From: Bacteroidetes bacterium GWA2_32_17
Lineage (GTDB): Bacteria; Bacteroidota; Bacteroidia; Bacteroidales; GWA2-32-17
Length of the DNA stretch: 43,302 nt
NCBI GenBank assembly: GCA_001769035.1
Contig: MENF01000075.1
Location: 1 to 43,302, forward strand
Direction of reading: 5' to 3'
Position numbers and translations under genes: made by a program. Below the pieces are notes generated by a model. That model saw nothing but the letters and a program-made list of their open reading frames with translations, was not told the DNA's origin and did not search any database. Below are positions 15,192-24,924 of the stretch, one piece after another. Every line of letters starts with the position of its first letter. Within the stretch, counting starts at the first letter, position 1.

Positions 15192-16593
15192 TAGAATTAA
15201 ATTAAGTGTTTCCCTGCTTTTTGTGATTTATATAACATTAAACACAATTGCACAAAATGATTCAATTTTAAAATTTAATTTAGAAGATGCGAAAAGTTAT
15301 GCTATAAAAAATAGTCCGTTAACTAAAAACGCTCAATTAGATTTTGAATCTGCAAAAAAGAAAATTTGGGAAACTACAGCTATTGGATTACCACAGGTAA
15401 ATGCAAAATTTAGTTATACATATATGTTAACTGTGCCTGATAAAATTAAAGAATTTTCGAGTTTTAGCAGTTTAGGAACATGGATGTACGGAGCCGACCA
15501 GACACTTAGTAATTTAGCTCCCGGACAGGGTTTTGGTTATATTCCAGCACCAACACCCACTACTCCAGTAAGCGATAAAGACTTAAAATGGGGTTCAACA
15601 CTTGATATTACTGCAACGCAACTAATTTTTAGTGGAGCATATATAGTAGGATTGCAAACTGCAAAAACTTTCAAAAATTTATCGGAAATTTCAATAACAA
15701 AATCAGAAAACGATTTAAAACAAAGTGTAGCAAGTGCATATTATTTAGTTTTAGTTGCCGAAGAAAATAAAAATGTTCTCGATTCAACGTATTTTAATAC
15801 TGAAAAGTTAAAATATAAAATGGAACAAATGCTTGCACAAGGTTTTATTGAAGAAACTGATGTTGACCAAATGAAACTTACATTAAGTAACCTTAACGAT
15901 TCGAGATTAATGCTTGCACGCCAAACTGAAATAGCATATAATTTATTAAAGTTTCAGTTAGGTATTGATATTTCAAAGAAAATTGAACTTACTGATAAAA
16001 TCGAAAGTTTTATTAACGAAAACAAATTGCAGGAGATAGTAATAAAGCCATTTGAAGTTAATAACACTCCCGAAGTACAATTACTTCAAAGTCAGGAAAA
16101 ATTGTCGCTTTTAAATATAAAATACAACCAATCAACTTACCTACCCGATATTGCTGCATTTTATACTCACGACGAAAATTTCAATAAAAACTCCTTTACA
16201 TTTACTCCTCCCGATATATTAGGGTTATCTGTCAGCATTCCAATTTTTAGCAGCGGAATGAAGCACGCAAAAGTCCAGCAAGCAAGAATTTCTTTAGACA
16301 AAACAAGGATTTCTAAAGAACAGGCATCGCAAGGTTTGTTACTGGAATATGAGTGTTCAAAAAGCGATATGCTAACAGCGCTTGATAAATACAAAACAAG
16401 TAAAGAAAACATGAAACTATCTGATAAAATTCAAAAACGTACAATAATTAAATATAAAGAAGGGCTGTCTTCAAGTGTGGATATTACTCAAGCATCAAAC
16501 CAATATTTACAATCAACTTCAAACTACTTCACTTCGATGATGGACTTATTAAATGCTAAATCAAAAATGGAAAAACTTTTAAACATTAAATAA
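15184..16593 (+). CDS. TolC-family outer-membrane efflux protein
   Basis: 469 residues with a signal peptide ending near NTIAQ (24). The body has the OMF pattern: an N-terminal LEDAKSYAIKNSPLTKNAQL helix, a beta-strand insertion rich in Pro/Thr (PAPTPTTPVSDKDLKWGST), long coiled-coil helices, and the internal structural repeat near residue 300 (TPEVQLLQSQEKLSLLNIKY). It would form the trimeric exit duct of the RND pump encoded by the next two genes. It overlaps the TetR gene by 8 nt, and 11 nt separate it from the adaptor gene. Confidence 0.9.
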   Translation: MNNRIKLSVSLLFVIYITLNTIAQNDSILKFNLEDAKSYAIKNSPLTKNAQLDFESAKKKIWETTAIGLPQVNAKFSYTYMLTVPDKIKEFSSFSSLGTWMYGADQTLSNLAPGQGFGYIPAPTPTTPVSDKDLKWGSTLDITATQLIFSGAYIVGLQTAKTFKNLSEISITKSENDLKQSVASAYYLVLVAEENKNVLDSTYFNTEKLKYKMEQMLAQGFIEETDVDQMKLTLSNLNDSRLMLARQTEIAYNLLKFQLGIDISKKIELTDKIESFINENKLQEIVIKPFEVNNTPEVQLLQSQEKLSLLNIKYNQSTYLPDIAAFYTHDENFNKNSFTFTPPDILGLSVSIPIFSSGMKHAKVQQARISLDKTRISKEQASQGLLLEYECSKSDMLTALDKYKTSKENMKLSDKIQKRTIIKYKEGLSSSVDITQASNQYLQSTSNYFTSMMDLLNAKSKMEKLLNIK

Positions 16594-16604
16594 TAATATA
16601 TAAA

Positions 16605-17717
16605 ATGAGCAGACATATATTTGTAATAATAGCTGCAATAGCAATGCTTACAGCATGTAAAGAAGATAAAAAAGCTAAACTCGAAAAATTAAAATTAGAA
16701 TACGAAAATATAGGTAATGAAATAAAATCATTAGAAAGCGATTTAAAAAATAATGGCGATAGTGCATTAAATAGCAATAATTCAAAAGTAACTTTTTTAA
16801 AATTAAAGAAAAGTATTTTTTGTCATTACATTGAAGTACAGGGTAAAATTGATGGTACCGATAATGTTATTGCAACATCCAAAACAATTGGTGTTGTAAC
16901 AAAAGTTAATGTAAAAGAAGGTGATGTAGTTCAAAAAGGACAGGTATTAGCCGAAATTGATGCTCAGGTTATGTTACAAACTCTCGAAGAGCTTAATTCT
17001 TCACTTGTATTTGTAAAAGATTTGTACGATAAACAAAGTGCATTATGGGAACAGAAAATTGGAAGTGAGGTTCAATATTTATCGGCAAAAAACAATTATG
17101 AAAGTATGCAAAACAGAATAAAAACTATAAAAGAACAGATTGAAATGTATAAAATTACTGCTCCTATTTCTGGTACTATTGAAGAAGCACCTCTTAAAGT
17201 TGGGCAGAGCATGGCTCCGGGAATGATTGCATTTAGGGTTATTAATTTTAGTACAGTAAAAGTTATTTCTGAAGTGTCTGAATCTTATGCAACTAACATT
17301 AAAAGGGGAAACGAGGTAATTATAACCTTCCCTGATGTTAATAAAGAATTTGCATCAAAAATTGATTTTACTAGCCGTTTTATTAATCCAATTAACAGAA
17401 CTTTTCAAATAGAATCTTATTTAAAACCAGACGATATTGAATACAGGGCAAATATGATTACAATGATGAAAATTCTTGATTATAAAAACGATAGTGCTTT
17501 TGTATTGCCAATAAATCTTATTCAAAACGACTCAAAAGGGCAATTTGTTTGGGTTGCACAAAAACAAGCAAAGGATTATTTGATAACCAAAAAATTTATA
17601 ACACAAGGCAGAAATTATAATGGATTAACAGAAATAATTTCCGGTTTAACCGAAGGCGATATTTTATTAACATCTAATTTGTACGATTTGCAAGAGGGTG
17701 AAATTATCGAATTATAA
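16605..17717 (+). CDS. RND efflux periplasmic adaptor lipoprotein (HlyD/AcrA-like)
   Basis: 370 residues. A lipoprotein signal with lipobox LTAC (C18) anchors it to a membrane. A short coiled coil (25-47) is followed by the lipoyl half motif VTKVNVKEGDVVQKGQVLAE (about 97-116), an alpha-hairpin (125-180), the second lipoyl half (ITAPISGTIEEAPLKVGQ) and a beta-barrel/MP-proximal domain ending GLTEGDILLTSNLYDLQEGE. It bridges the RND permease and the TolC-like duct. It lies 41 nt before the permease gene in the same operon. Confidence 0.92.
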   Translation: MSRHIFVIIAAIAMLTACKEDKKAKLEKLKLEYENIGNEIKSLESDLKNNGDSALNSNNSKVTFLKLKKSIFCHYIEVQGKIDGTDNVIATSKTIGVVTKVNVKEGDVVQKGQVLAEIDAQVMLQTLEELNSSLVFVKDLYDKQSALWEQKIGSEVQYLSAKNNYESMQNRIKTIKEQIEMYKITAPISGTIEEAPLKVGQSMAPGMIAFRVINFSTVKVISEVSESYATNIKRGNEVIITFPDVNKEFASKIDFTSRFINPINRTFQIESYLKPDDIEYRANMITMMKILDYKNDSAFVLPINLIQNDSKGQFVWVAQKQAKDYLITKKFITQGRNYNGLTEIISGLTEGDILLTSNLYDLQEGEIIEL

Positions 17718-17758
17718 TTGCGCACTGTTAATAAATTTAGCATATTAATTTGTAAAAG

Positions 17759-20700
17759 ATGAAAAAATATAACATAAAAGAATTTAAATCAACTAGTTGG
17801 GCTATAGATAATAAAACGAGCATTTACCTGCTTGTTTTTATTATAAGTATTTTCGGCATTTGGAATTATTATACAATTCCAAAAGAACAATTTCCCGAAA
17901 TTGTAATTCCTACAATTATAGTAAACACTATATATCCGGGAACATCGCCAACAGATATTGAAAATTTAATTACACGCCCTATCGAAAAAAACATTAAATC
18001 AATTAATGGTGTAAAAAAAATAAAAAGTAACAGTGTGCAGGATTTTTCAGTAATTGTTGTTGAATTTAATTCAGGTATTGATGTAGCACAAGCAAAACAA
18101 AAGGTAAAAGATGCAGTTGACAAAACTAAATCAACTTTACCAACCGATTTAAAATCCGACCCAACTATAATGGATATTGACATTTCTGAAATTCCAATAA
18201 TGTTTTTAAATATTTCAGGGAATTATCCAATTGCTCAACTTAAAAAATATGCCGAAACTTTACAAGATAGAATAGAATCGTTAAAAGAAATTACTCGTGT
18301 AGATATTGTTGGAACACTTGAGCGTGAAATTCAAATTAATGTTGATATGTACAAAATGCAAATGGCAGCTTGTACTTTTACCGATATTGAACGTGCTATA
18401 TCTTCTGAAAACATTACTATTTCCGGAGGAACAATTGATTTGCAGGGAATGACACGTTCTATTCGTGTAACAGGTGAATTTAAAAATATTGAAACACTTA
18501 GAAACATTCATTTTAAAAGCAGTTCCGGTGCTTTACTTACTCTTAGCGATATAGCCGAAGTGGTTGATTCTTATAAGAAACAAGAAAGTTATGCACGTTT
18601 AAATAAGAATAGTGTTGTAACATTAAACATTATTAAAAAGAGCGGTCAGAATTTACTTGATGCAAGCGACCAGATAAAAGCTCTTATTAGTGAATTGCAA
18701 AAAGAAAAATTTCCTTTCGATATAACTATTAATATTACAGGCGACCAATCACATTTTACCCGCACAACACTTGCCGATTTGAATAACACAATAATTATCG
18801 GATTTGTCTTAGTAACAGTTATTTTAATGTTTTTTATGGGGTTGACAAATGCGATTTTTGTTGGTTTAGCCGTTCCATTATCAATGGCAATAGCGTATAT
18901 TATTATGCCCGGTTTCGATTTCACAATGAATATGTTAGTAATGTTTTCATTTATCTTTGCACTCGGAATTGTTGTTGATGATGCTATTGTTGTAATAGAA
19001 AATACTCATCGGATATTTCAGCAAGGTAAAGGTAACCTTGATATTAATAATGCAGCAAAAATAGCGGCGGGCGAAGTATTTGTTCCAATTCTTTCCGGAA
19101 CTCTTACAACTCTTGCCCCATTTTTCCCTTTGTTATTTTGGCCCGGAACTGTTGGCAAATTTATGCACTTTATTCCTGCTACTTTAATTATTACTTTAAC
19201 TGCTTCATTATTTGTTGCTTATATCATCAACCCTGTTTTTGCTGTTCGCTTTATGAAACACAATAATGATGTAGAAAAACTTGTTCCTAAAAAAATACTT
19301 AAAAATGCACTTATAATTTTATCATTGGCTATAGTTTTATATGCTTTTAGTCAAATTGGATTAGCAAATTTTGTTGTATTTATTGTTATCCTTTATGTGT
19401 TCCATAAGTTTTTGGGACAATATATTATATTGAAATTTCAAAAGAAAGTAATTCCAGATATTTTAAAGCGTTACAAAAATTTGCTATCGTGGTCAATAAC
19501 AAAACGTAATCCTTATTATCTATTAATGGGATTGGTGGCATTGTTTATTTTTACAATTGTTTTAACAAATATTACAAAACCTAAAGTTGTGTTTTTTCCT
19601 AACAGTGAACCAAATAATTTGTTTGTTCTAATAAAAATGCCTGTTGGAACAAGTGTAAATGTTACCGACTCGGTTGCCTCAATTGTTGAAAAGAAAGTAT
19701 TTGAAACAATTGGAAAAAACAATCCTATAGTTGAATCTGTTATAACAAATGTTGCATTTGGCGCATCAAATGATATGTTCGACACTAAAAATTCACCCAA
19801 TCTTGCTAAAATCACAGTTAATTTTATTGAGTTTTCTAAAAGACATGGTGAAAGTACTTCGTCATATTTAGAAATTTTAAGCTCATCTGTAAAAAATATT
19901 CCCGGTGCAGAAATTTCTGTCGAAAAAAACAAAATGGGACCACCAACAGGTAATCCTGTCAATATTGAAATAAGCGGTGACAATTTAGAAGAATTAATTA
20001 TTGCTTCTGAAAAGCTAAAGCATTATCTCGATTCGCTTAATATAAGTGGAATAGCTTTACTTAAATCGGATTTTGAACAGGGAAAACCAGAAATTATTAT
20101 TGATATTAACCGTAACAGAGCAAACAGCGAAGGAATAATGACCGGACAAGTGGGAATGGAGTTACGTACTGCAATTTACGGTAAAGAAATAACAAAATAC
20201 CGTGATGGTGAGGACCAGTATCCTGTTCAATTAAGATATTCCGAAGAAACCAGAAATAATATTGATAAAATACTAAATCATAGAATTACCTACCGCGATA
20301 TGAATTCGGGTCTGCTTAGAAGTATTCCGCTTGCAGCAGTGGCAAAAATTAAATATCAAAATACATTTGGAGGAATAAAAAGGTATAATTTAAAGCGTGT
20401 AATTACAATATCGTCTGATGTTAAAACAGGCTACACTGCAAACGAGGTTGTGGCAAAAGTAACAAAAGCTATCGAAGGTTTTAATAAAAGCGAAAAGATT
20501 GATATTAAGCTTACAGGCGAACGCGAAGACCAGCAAGAAACAATGGGATTTCTTTCAAAAGCTATGGTATTGGCTTTACTGCTAATTTCCTTTATTTTAA
20601 TTACACAATTTAATTCGATTAGTAAAGCTTTTATTATTTTATCTGAAGTTGTATTTAGCATCATAGGAGTTTTGTTAGGTTTTATAATGTTTGATATGAC

Positions 20701-21142
20701 TATCTCTATAATTATGACCGGGTTAGGAATTGTTGCACTTGGTGGGATAGTTGTAAGAAATGGGATTTTAATTGTTGAGTTTGCCGATGTGCTTAAAGAA
20801 CGTGGTTATAAAACCAAAGAAGCAATTTTAGAAGCTGGAAAAATCAGAATTACACCTGTATTATTAACCGCTGCGGCAACAATTATTGGTCTTGTACCTC
20901 TTGCAATTGGTTTAAATATTGATTTTGTCAGCTTGTTTTCAAATTTAAATCCACATATTCATTTAGGTGGCGATAATGTAATGTTCTTTGGTCCTCTTGC
21001 ATGGACAATTATTTTTGGACTTACTTTTGCTACATTTCTTACTCTTATTATGATACCTGTAATGTATTACTTAGCATATACTGCAAAAACAAAAGTAAAA
21101 AGAAATCGTTCTAATAGAATTTATAAAAGACAATTAAAGTGA
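17759..21142 (+). CDS. RND-family multidrug efflux permease (AcrB/MexB-like)
   Basis: 1127 residues, slightly longer than AcrB. It has the twelve-helix RND plan with two large periplasmic loops (about 35-335 and 620-900). The proton-relay aspartates of TM4 are present as D407 and D408 in LGIVVDDAIVVIENTH, the same positions as in E. coli AcrB. The N-terminal IPKEQFPEIVIPTIIV and YPGTSPTDIENLITRPIE are family hallmarks. Extra length comes from a hydrophobic insertion around residues 515-570 between the two halves, seen in many Bacteroidetes pumps. It uses the proton motive force to export drugs, dyes or lipids through the adaptor and TolC-like partner. The substrate is unknown. Confidence 0.93.
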   Translation: MKKYNIKEFKSTSWAIDNKTSIYLLVFIISIFGIWNYYTIPKEQFPEIVIPTIIVNTIYPGTSPTDIENLITRPIEKNIKSINGVKKIKSNSVQDFSVIVVEFNSGIDVAQAKQKVKDAVDKTKSTLPTDLKSDPTIMDIDISEIPIMFLNISGNYPIAQLKKYAETLQDRIESLKEITRVDIVGTLEREIQINVDMYKMQMAACTFTDIERAISSENITISGGTIDLQGMTRSIRVTGEFKNIETLRNIHFKSSSGALLTLSDIAEVVDSYKKQESYARLNKNSVVTLNIIKKSGQNLLDASDQIKALISELQKEKFPFDITINITGDQSHFTRTTLADLNNTIIIGFVLVTVILMFFMGLTNAIFVGLAVPLSMAIAYIIMPGFDFTMNMLVMFSFIFALGIVVDDAIVVIENTHRIFQQGKGNLDINNAAKIAAGEVFVPILSGTLTTLAPFFPLLFWPGTVGKFMHFIPATLIITLTASLFVAYIINPVFAVRFMKHNNDVEKLVPKKILKNALIILSLAIVLYAFSQIGLANFVVFIVILYVFHKFLGQYIILKFQKKVIPDILKRYKNLLSWSITKRNPYYLLMGLVALFIFTIVLTNITKPKVVFFPNSEPNNLFVLIKMPVGTSVNVTDSVASIVEKKVFETIGKNNPIVESVITNVAFGASNDMFDTKNSPNLAKITVNFIEFSKRHGESTSSYLEILSSSVKNIPGAEISVEKNKMGPPTGNPVNIEISGDNLEELIIASEKLKHYLDSLNISGIALLKSDFEQGKPEIIIDINRNRANSEGIMTGQVGMELRTAIYGKEITKYRDGEDQYPVQLRYSEETRNNIDKILNHRITYRDMNSGLLRSIPLAAVAKIKYQNTFGGIKRYNLKRVITISSDVKTGYTANEVVAKVTKAIEGFNKSEKIDIKLTGEREDQQETMGFLSKAMVLALLLISFILITQFNSISKAFIILSEVVFSIIGVLLGFIMFDMTISIIMTGLGIVALGGIVVRNGILIVEFADVLKERGYKTKEAILEAGKIRITPVLLTAAATIIGLVPLAIGLNIDFVSLFSNLNPHIHLGGDNVMFFGPLAWTIIFGLTFATFLTLIMIPVMYYLAYTAKTKVKRNRSNRIYKRQLK

Positions 21143-21190
21143 TACTAAAAACTGGATAAATTTGTACAGAATAGGTATAAGGTATAATGG

Positions 21191-21258
21191 TTTACCACGT
21201 TGGATATTTTTTTTTATTTTCACTACATTGTTTAACGGGGTTATCCCACGTGGTGAAT
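21191..21258. repeat. TTCACCACGTTGGATA-family inverted pair, copy C
   Basis: TTTACCACGTTGGATAT (21191-21207) faces ATCCCACGTGGTGAAT (21243-21258). It is the same family as 13826-13880 and 14037-14104. Confidence 0.65.
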
Positions 21259-21543
21259 TGCTCTATTGCTTCATTGTTAAACATTTAAATTAATAATAGG
21301 TAATAACAATATAGCAATGAAACAATAGTTATTAGTATTCGCTATACCTCTATACCAAGAATAATGTATAATTTTACCCCCCACACTTATAATTTAATTA
21401 TTACAAGGCATCTCTAAAAAATCTTCCGTCACTGCGAACAGAGTGAAGCAATCTTAAAGCCAATTTTTGATTCCTATAGCTTTCGGAATCACTCCAACGT
21501 TAAAATTACAAACTTAAATATTCCATTTTAGGCACTTCTTTAT

Positions 21544-21573
21544 TTTGTTAGGAAATTAATGTGATTTGTTAGG
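21544..21573 (+). promoter_or_regulatory. Direct repeat TTTGTTAGG-N12-TTTGTTAGG, putative LytTR binding site
   Basis: Two identical 9-bp units (21544-21552 and 21565-21573) are 21 bp apart, start to start; six further bases after each unit also match. LytTR regulators such as AgrA and ComE bind 9-bp direct repeats containing GTTNRK with a 12-13-nt spacer. The site ends 37 nt before the -7 box of the kinase-regulator operon, just upstream of the expected -33 region, which suits an activator. Autoregulation by the 23609-24370 regulator is the likely reading. Confidence 0.65.
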
Positions 21574-21610
21574 AAATTAATAATGTTAATTCGTAATTAT
21601 TTTATAATTT

Positions 21611-21618
21611 TACATTTG
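21611..21618 (+). promoter_or_regulatory. -7 box (TACATTTG) for the LytS/LytTR operon
   Basis: TACATTTG matches TAnnTTTG and lies 17 nt before ATG 21636. Confidence 0.5.
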
Positions 21619-21635
21619 TTTGATTAATAAAAATA

Positions 21636-23597
21636 ATGAAATCACTAAACAACCTACTTATTGTTTTTCTTTTATTTTGTTTTAAATTTTCAATATCTTC
21701 TAATTATACAGATAGTATTAAAGAAATAATAAAAATTCAAAACGATAATGATAAATATTATTCATACTTAAATTTATCTGAAAAATATCGTGGTGTTTGC
21801 ACCGATTCGGCAATAATTTATGTTGATTTTGCTATAAACATTGCTCTAAAATTAAATAAACCTGAATTAATTTCACAAGCATATAACGAAAAAGGTGTTT
21901 GTTATTATTATAATAATAAAAATAATACAGCATTGCTTTATTATCAAAAAGCTTTAGAAATTGATAAAAAAAATAAAAAACAAGACGATATTGCCATCAG
22001 ATTAAATAATTTAGGTTTGTCGTATTCGGCTTTAGGAAATTATTCTGAAGCAATTGATTGTTTTTTTAATGCCCTAAAAATAGATTTATCAAAAAAAGAT
22101 ACTGCAAAAATTGCTATCAGATACAATAATTTAGGGATAGTTTTTACTAAATTTAAACAATATACAAAAGCTTTAGAGTATTTTAAAAAGGCATTAAAAA
22201 TTGATAGCTTAAATAAAGATAAATCTTTATATTCAGCCCGATTAAACAATATCGGTATGGTTTATTTGAAAATGGGTAATCCAAACGAGGCAATAAATTA
22301 CTTAAACAAGGCATTAGAAATTGACAATAAATTAAATAATAATTTTAATATCGCATTAAGATATAATAATTTGGGCAAAGCATATTTAGCTTTAAACCAA
22401 TATAATGAAGCTTTAATTTATTTTACTAAAAAATTTGATTTCGACAATAAATCTTCCAACAATAATGATTTGGCAAGCGATTTCTTTAATCTTGGTAATG
22501 TTTATTTTAAATTAAAAAATATTAATAAAGCATTAGAAAGTTATTACAAGAGTATAAATATTGCTAAACAAATTAATTCTCCTGATTTAATTATTGAAAA
22601 TTATTATCAGTTATCCGAATTATTTAAAGAGAAAAATGATTTTAGCAAAGCATATAGTTATTTTGTTAAATATCAGCAATTAAAAGACTCCATTTATAGT
22701 GTCGAAAATTATAATAAACTGATTGATTTACAAAATCGCTCTCAAATTGAAATAAAAGAAGCTGAAATAGTATTACTGTCAAAAGATAAACAACTAAAAA
22801 TTCTTGAGTTAAAACAAAAAGAAACCGAAATTTATCATCAGCAAACAATAAAATACTGGATAATAACGCTTGCCTCTATAATAATTATTACATTAATAAT
22901 TTTATTCCTTTACATTCGTAACAAATCCCAAAACAGTAAACAATCTTTAGAAAATGATTTGAATATATACATGCAAAAAGCATTAAGCCAACAAATGAAT
23001 CCGCACTTTATTTTTAATACTTTAAATTCTATTCAGTACTTTTTGTTAAATAACGATAAACTTTCGTCAAATAAATATTTAACAAAGTTTGCTAAACTTA
23101 TGCGTATTACATTAGATAATTCGCAAAATGAAATAATTCCTCTAAGTAAAGAAATAGAATCGTTAAATTTATATGTTGAGTTAGAACAACTCAGGTTCGA
23201 CAATAAATTTTCGTTTGAAATAATTAATAACGTGAAAACTGATGAAGAATTAATTTCAATTCCACCACTAATTATTCAGCCCTTTGTTGAAAATGCAATA
23301 TGGCATGGTATTATGCACCGTAGTAATACCGAAGGAGGTCAATTAAAAATACACTTTAATATTGAAAACGATAATTTAAAATGTATAGTTGAAGATAACG
23401 GAATTGGACGAAAAAAAGCCGATGAATTTAAAAAACAAACAAAACCCGAACATATTTCGCTCGGTACACAAATAACCGAATCGAGAATAGATTTAATTAA
23501 CAAATTACACAAAGGTAAACTTAAAATAAATTATACCGATTTATGTGATGATAATAATTCAACAGGTACAAAAGTTGAAATAATATTTCCATTATAA
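21636..23597 (+). CDS. TPR-containing LytS-type sensor histidine kinase
   Basis: 653 residues. A signal peptide (about 1-20) is followed by seven or so TPR units (40-350; for example AIRLNNLGLSYSALGNYSEA), which are probably periplasmic. Then come a coiled coil, one membrane segment (about 407-427, YWIITLASIIIITLIILFLY) and a cytoplasmic His_kinase domain. The phosphoacceptor is H457 in QQMNPHFIFNTLNSIQ, and N553 in QPFVENAIWHG marks the ATP-binding N box; the G box is DNGIGRKKA. This is the Bacteroidetes TPR/LytS layout. It is paired with the LytTR regulator that starts 11 nt downstream. The TPR domain probably senses a protein or peptide ligand at the envelope. Confidence 0.9.
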   Translation: MKSLNNLLIVFLLFCFKFSISSNYTDSIKEIIKIQNDNDKYYSYLNLSEKYRGVCTDSAIIYVDFAINIALKLNKPELISQAYNEKGVCYYYNNKNNTALLYYQKALEIDKKNKKQDDIAIRLNNLGLSYSALGNYSEAIDCFFNALKIDLSKKDTAKIAIRYNNLGIVFTKFKQYTKALEYFKKALKIDSLNKDKSLYSARLNNIGMVYLKMGNPNEAINYLNKALEIDNKLNNNFNIALRYNNLGKAYLALNQYNEALIYFTKKFDFDNKSSNNNDLASDFFNLGNVYFKLKNINKALESYYKSINIAKQINSPDLIIENYYQLSELFKEKNDFSKAYSYFVKYQQLKDSIYSVENYNKLIDLQNRSQIEIKEAEIVLLSKDKQLKILELKQKETEIYHQQTIKYWIITLASIIIITLIILFLYIRNKSQNSKQSLENDLNIYMQKALSQQMNPHFIFNTLNSIQYFLLNNDKLSSNKYLTKFAKLMRITLDNSQNEIIPLSKEIESLNLYVELEQLRFDNKFSFEIINNVKTDEELISIPPLIIQPFVENAIWHGIMHRSNTEGGQLKIHFNIENDNLKCIVEDNGIGRKKADEFKKQTKPEHISLGTQITESRIDLINKLHKGKLKINYTDLCDDNNSTGTKVEIIFPL

Positions 23598-23608
23598 AAC
23601 AGTTTGTT

Positions 23609-24370
23609 ATGATAAATGCAATAATTGTTGACGATGAAAGCAGGGCAATAAAAACTTTGCAAATGATATTATCAGAATATTGCAAAGAAGTTAATGTTAT
23701 TGATATAGCAAATTCGGCAATTGAAGCTATAAAAAAAATAAATAACAAAATGCCAGATATAGTTTTTCTGGATATTGAAATGCCTAACGGTAATGGTTTT
23801 GATGTGCTTGAGGCATTTCCTAATCGAAATTTTGATGTTATATTTGTTACAGCTTATAATAATTATGCCTTAAAAGCAATAAAATTTGCTGTTGCCGATT
23901 ATATTTTAAAACCTATTGATATTGAAGAAGTTGTTACTTCAATAAATAAAATTATTGAACGAAAAAAACAAAGTAAACAAACTCAACCCGATTTAACATC
24001 TCTTATTCAAAATATTAAAAATCGAACTCAAAGAAAAATTTCAATTCCGGCATCAAATGGCGTAGAATATGTTTCGTTAAACGAAATAATGTATTTAGAA
24101 GCCGACAGAAGTTATTGTAAAATTTTTTTAACTCTAAAGCGCAGCATTATGATTTCAAAAAGCATGAACGAAATTGAACAACTTTTACCAGAAAATGAAT
24201 TTGTAAAAATACATAAATCGCATATTGTTAATATTGCCTTTGTAAAAAAACTTTTAAGAACTGATGGCGGTTCGGTTGAACTTTCCGATGGTACACAATT
24301 ATTAATTGCTAAAACAAAAAAGGAAGAATTTTCAGTTGTAATGAAAAAGTATATTAAATCAAATAATTAA
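23609..24370 (+). CDS. LytTR-family response regulator
   Basis: 253 residues. The receiver domain (1-120) has the acidic pair D8/D9, phosphoacceptor D55 in VFLDIEMPNGNGFDVLEAF, the switch Thr in FVTAYN and Lys in LKPID. After a linker, a LytTR DNA-binding domain (about 150-250; EIMYLEADRSYCKIFL, FVKIHKSHIVNIAFVKKL) follows. It should be phosphorylated by the upstream kinase. The direct repeat at 21544-21573 is a plausible binding site and would make the operon self-controlled. Confidence 0.93.
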   Translation: MINAIIVDDESRAIKTLQMILSEYCKEVNVIDIANSAIEAIKKINNKMPDIVFLDIEMPNGNGFDVLEAFPNRNFDVIFVTAYNNYALKAIKFAVADYILKPIDIEEVVTSINKIIERKKQSKQTQPDLTSLIQNIKNRTQRKISIPASNGVEYVSLNEIMYLEADRSYCKIFLTLKRSIMISKSMNEIEQLLPENEFVKIHKSHIVNIAFVKKLLRTDGGSVELSDGTQLLIAKTKKEEFSVVMKKYIKSNN

Positions 24371-24459
24371 AATTCGGAATTATAAAGTAATTGGTTAGTG
24401 GGGTTTTCTACTGTATAAAGGTGTTCCCTTGCTTTTTATAAAATTGAACATAACGGATT

Positions 24460-24600
24460 GGCGGTATTTTTTGTTGCCGATTTCGAAGTACTGTCCTGTC
24501 AAGTTACACGAAAGTTTATTAGAAGCAGAAACGCTGAAACCCGCACTACCTCGGCAATAAAATATACCGCCTGTGTGTGCACTGCATGAGCAGTGCACAC
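24460..24600. repeat. Structured intergenic element: 21-bp inverted arms plus 11-bp hairpin
   Basis: The arm at 24460-24480 (starts GGCGGTATTTTTTGTTGCCG) pairs with 24551-24571 at 19 of 21 positions, enclosing a 70-nt loop rich in conserved-looking words (CTGTCCTGTCAAGTTACACG). Three bases on is a perfect hairpin, GTGTGCACTGC-ATGA-GCAGTGCACAC (24575-24600). I recall similar sequences scattered in Bacteroidetes genomes but cannot name a family. It could be a mobile palindrome, a recombination site or a structured RNA. Confidence 0.55.
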
Positions 24601-24694
24601 CCGTTCCAATGCTATTAAAAAATTGCAAAAACACTAATATTTTTTTTAACAGCTATATTCAAAATGGTTAAAATTTTAATTTTACAATTTGTTT

Positions 24695-24725
24695 CCTCTC
24701 TACGTGTAGAGAGGGTTAGGGTGAG
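24695..24725. repeat. CCTCTC hairpin with TTAGGGTGAG tail
   Basis: CTCTCTAC-GT-GTAGAGAG is a perfect hairpin followed by GGTTAGGGTGAG. It is the same dispersed family as 77-160 and 39773-39805. Confidence 0.65.
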
Positions 24726-24924
24726 TTAATAAAAAATAAAAAGTTAATATTTTAACCATTCACAGTATAACACATTTTAACGATGCTATTATATTGCAGA
24801 TTATCACCCCATTATAATGCAACTTAAGCAAACTTGGTTTTTATTTCGATAAATGAAAGAAGAAGGATAATTAATATTTTAATTCAGAGTCCTAAATTGT
24901 AATTCCTGAATTTCTTATTGTAAG

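Larger units (their letters stand above)
21143..21635. other. 493-bp regulatory/repeat spacer upstream of the LytS-like kinase
   Basis: No gene. It contains an inverted-repeat element (21191-21258), a degenerate AATCTTCCGTCACTGCGAAC-type repeat around 21419-21460, the LytTR-type direct repeats (21544-21573) and the promoter box (21611-21618). Confidence 0.6.
24371..24924. other. 554-bp non-coding spacer between convergent units
   Basis: It separates the LytTR regulator (plus strand) from the WYL regulator (minus strand). It contains a long structured element (24460-24600) and a CCTCTC hairpin repeat (24695-24725); the rest is A+T-rich without open frames. Confidence 0.55.

Noticed and set aside
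24460-24600. Integron attC site
   Set aside because: The long stem with asymmetric mismatches is suggestive, but I could not find clear R-prime/R-double-prime core sites, and no integrase or cassette series is nearby.
24395-24634. Open frame on the minus strand inside the structured intergenic element
   Set aside because: It runs through the inverted-repeat arms and hairpin, has no recognisable protein features and no promoter box.
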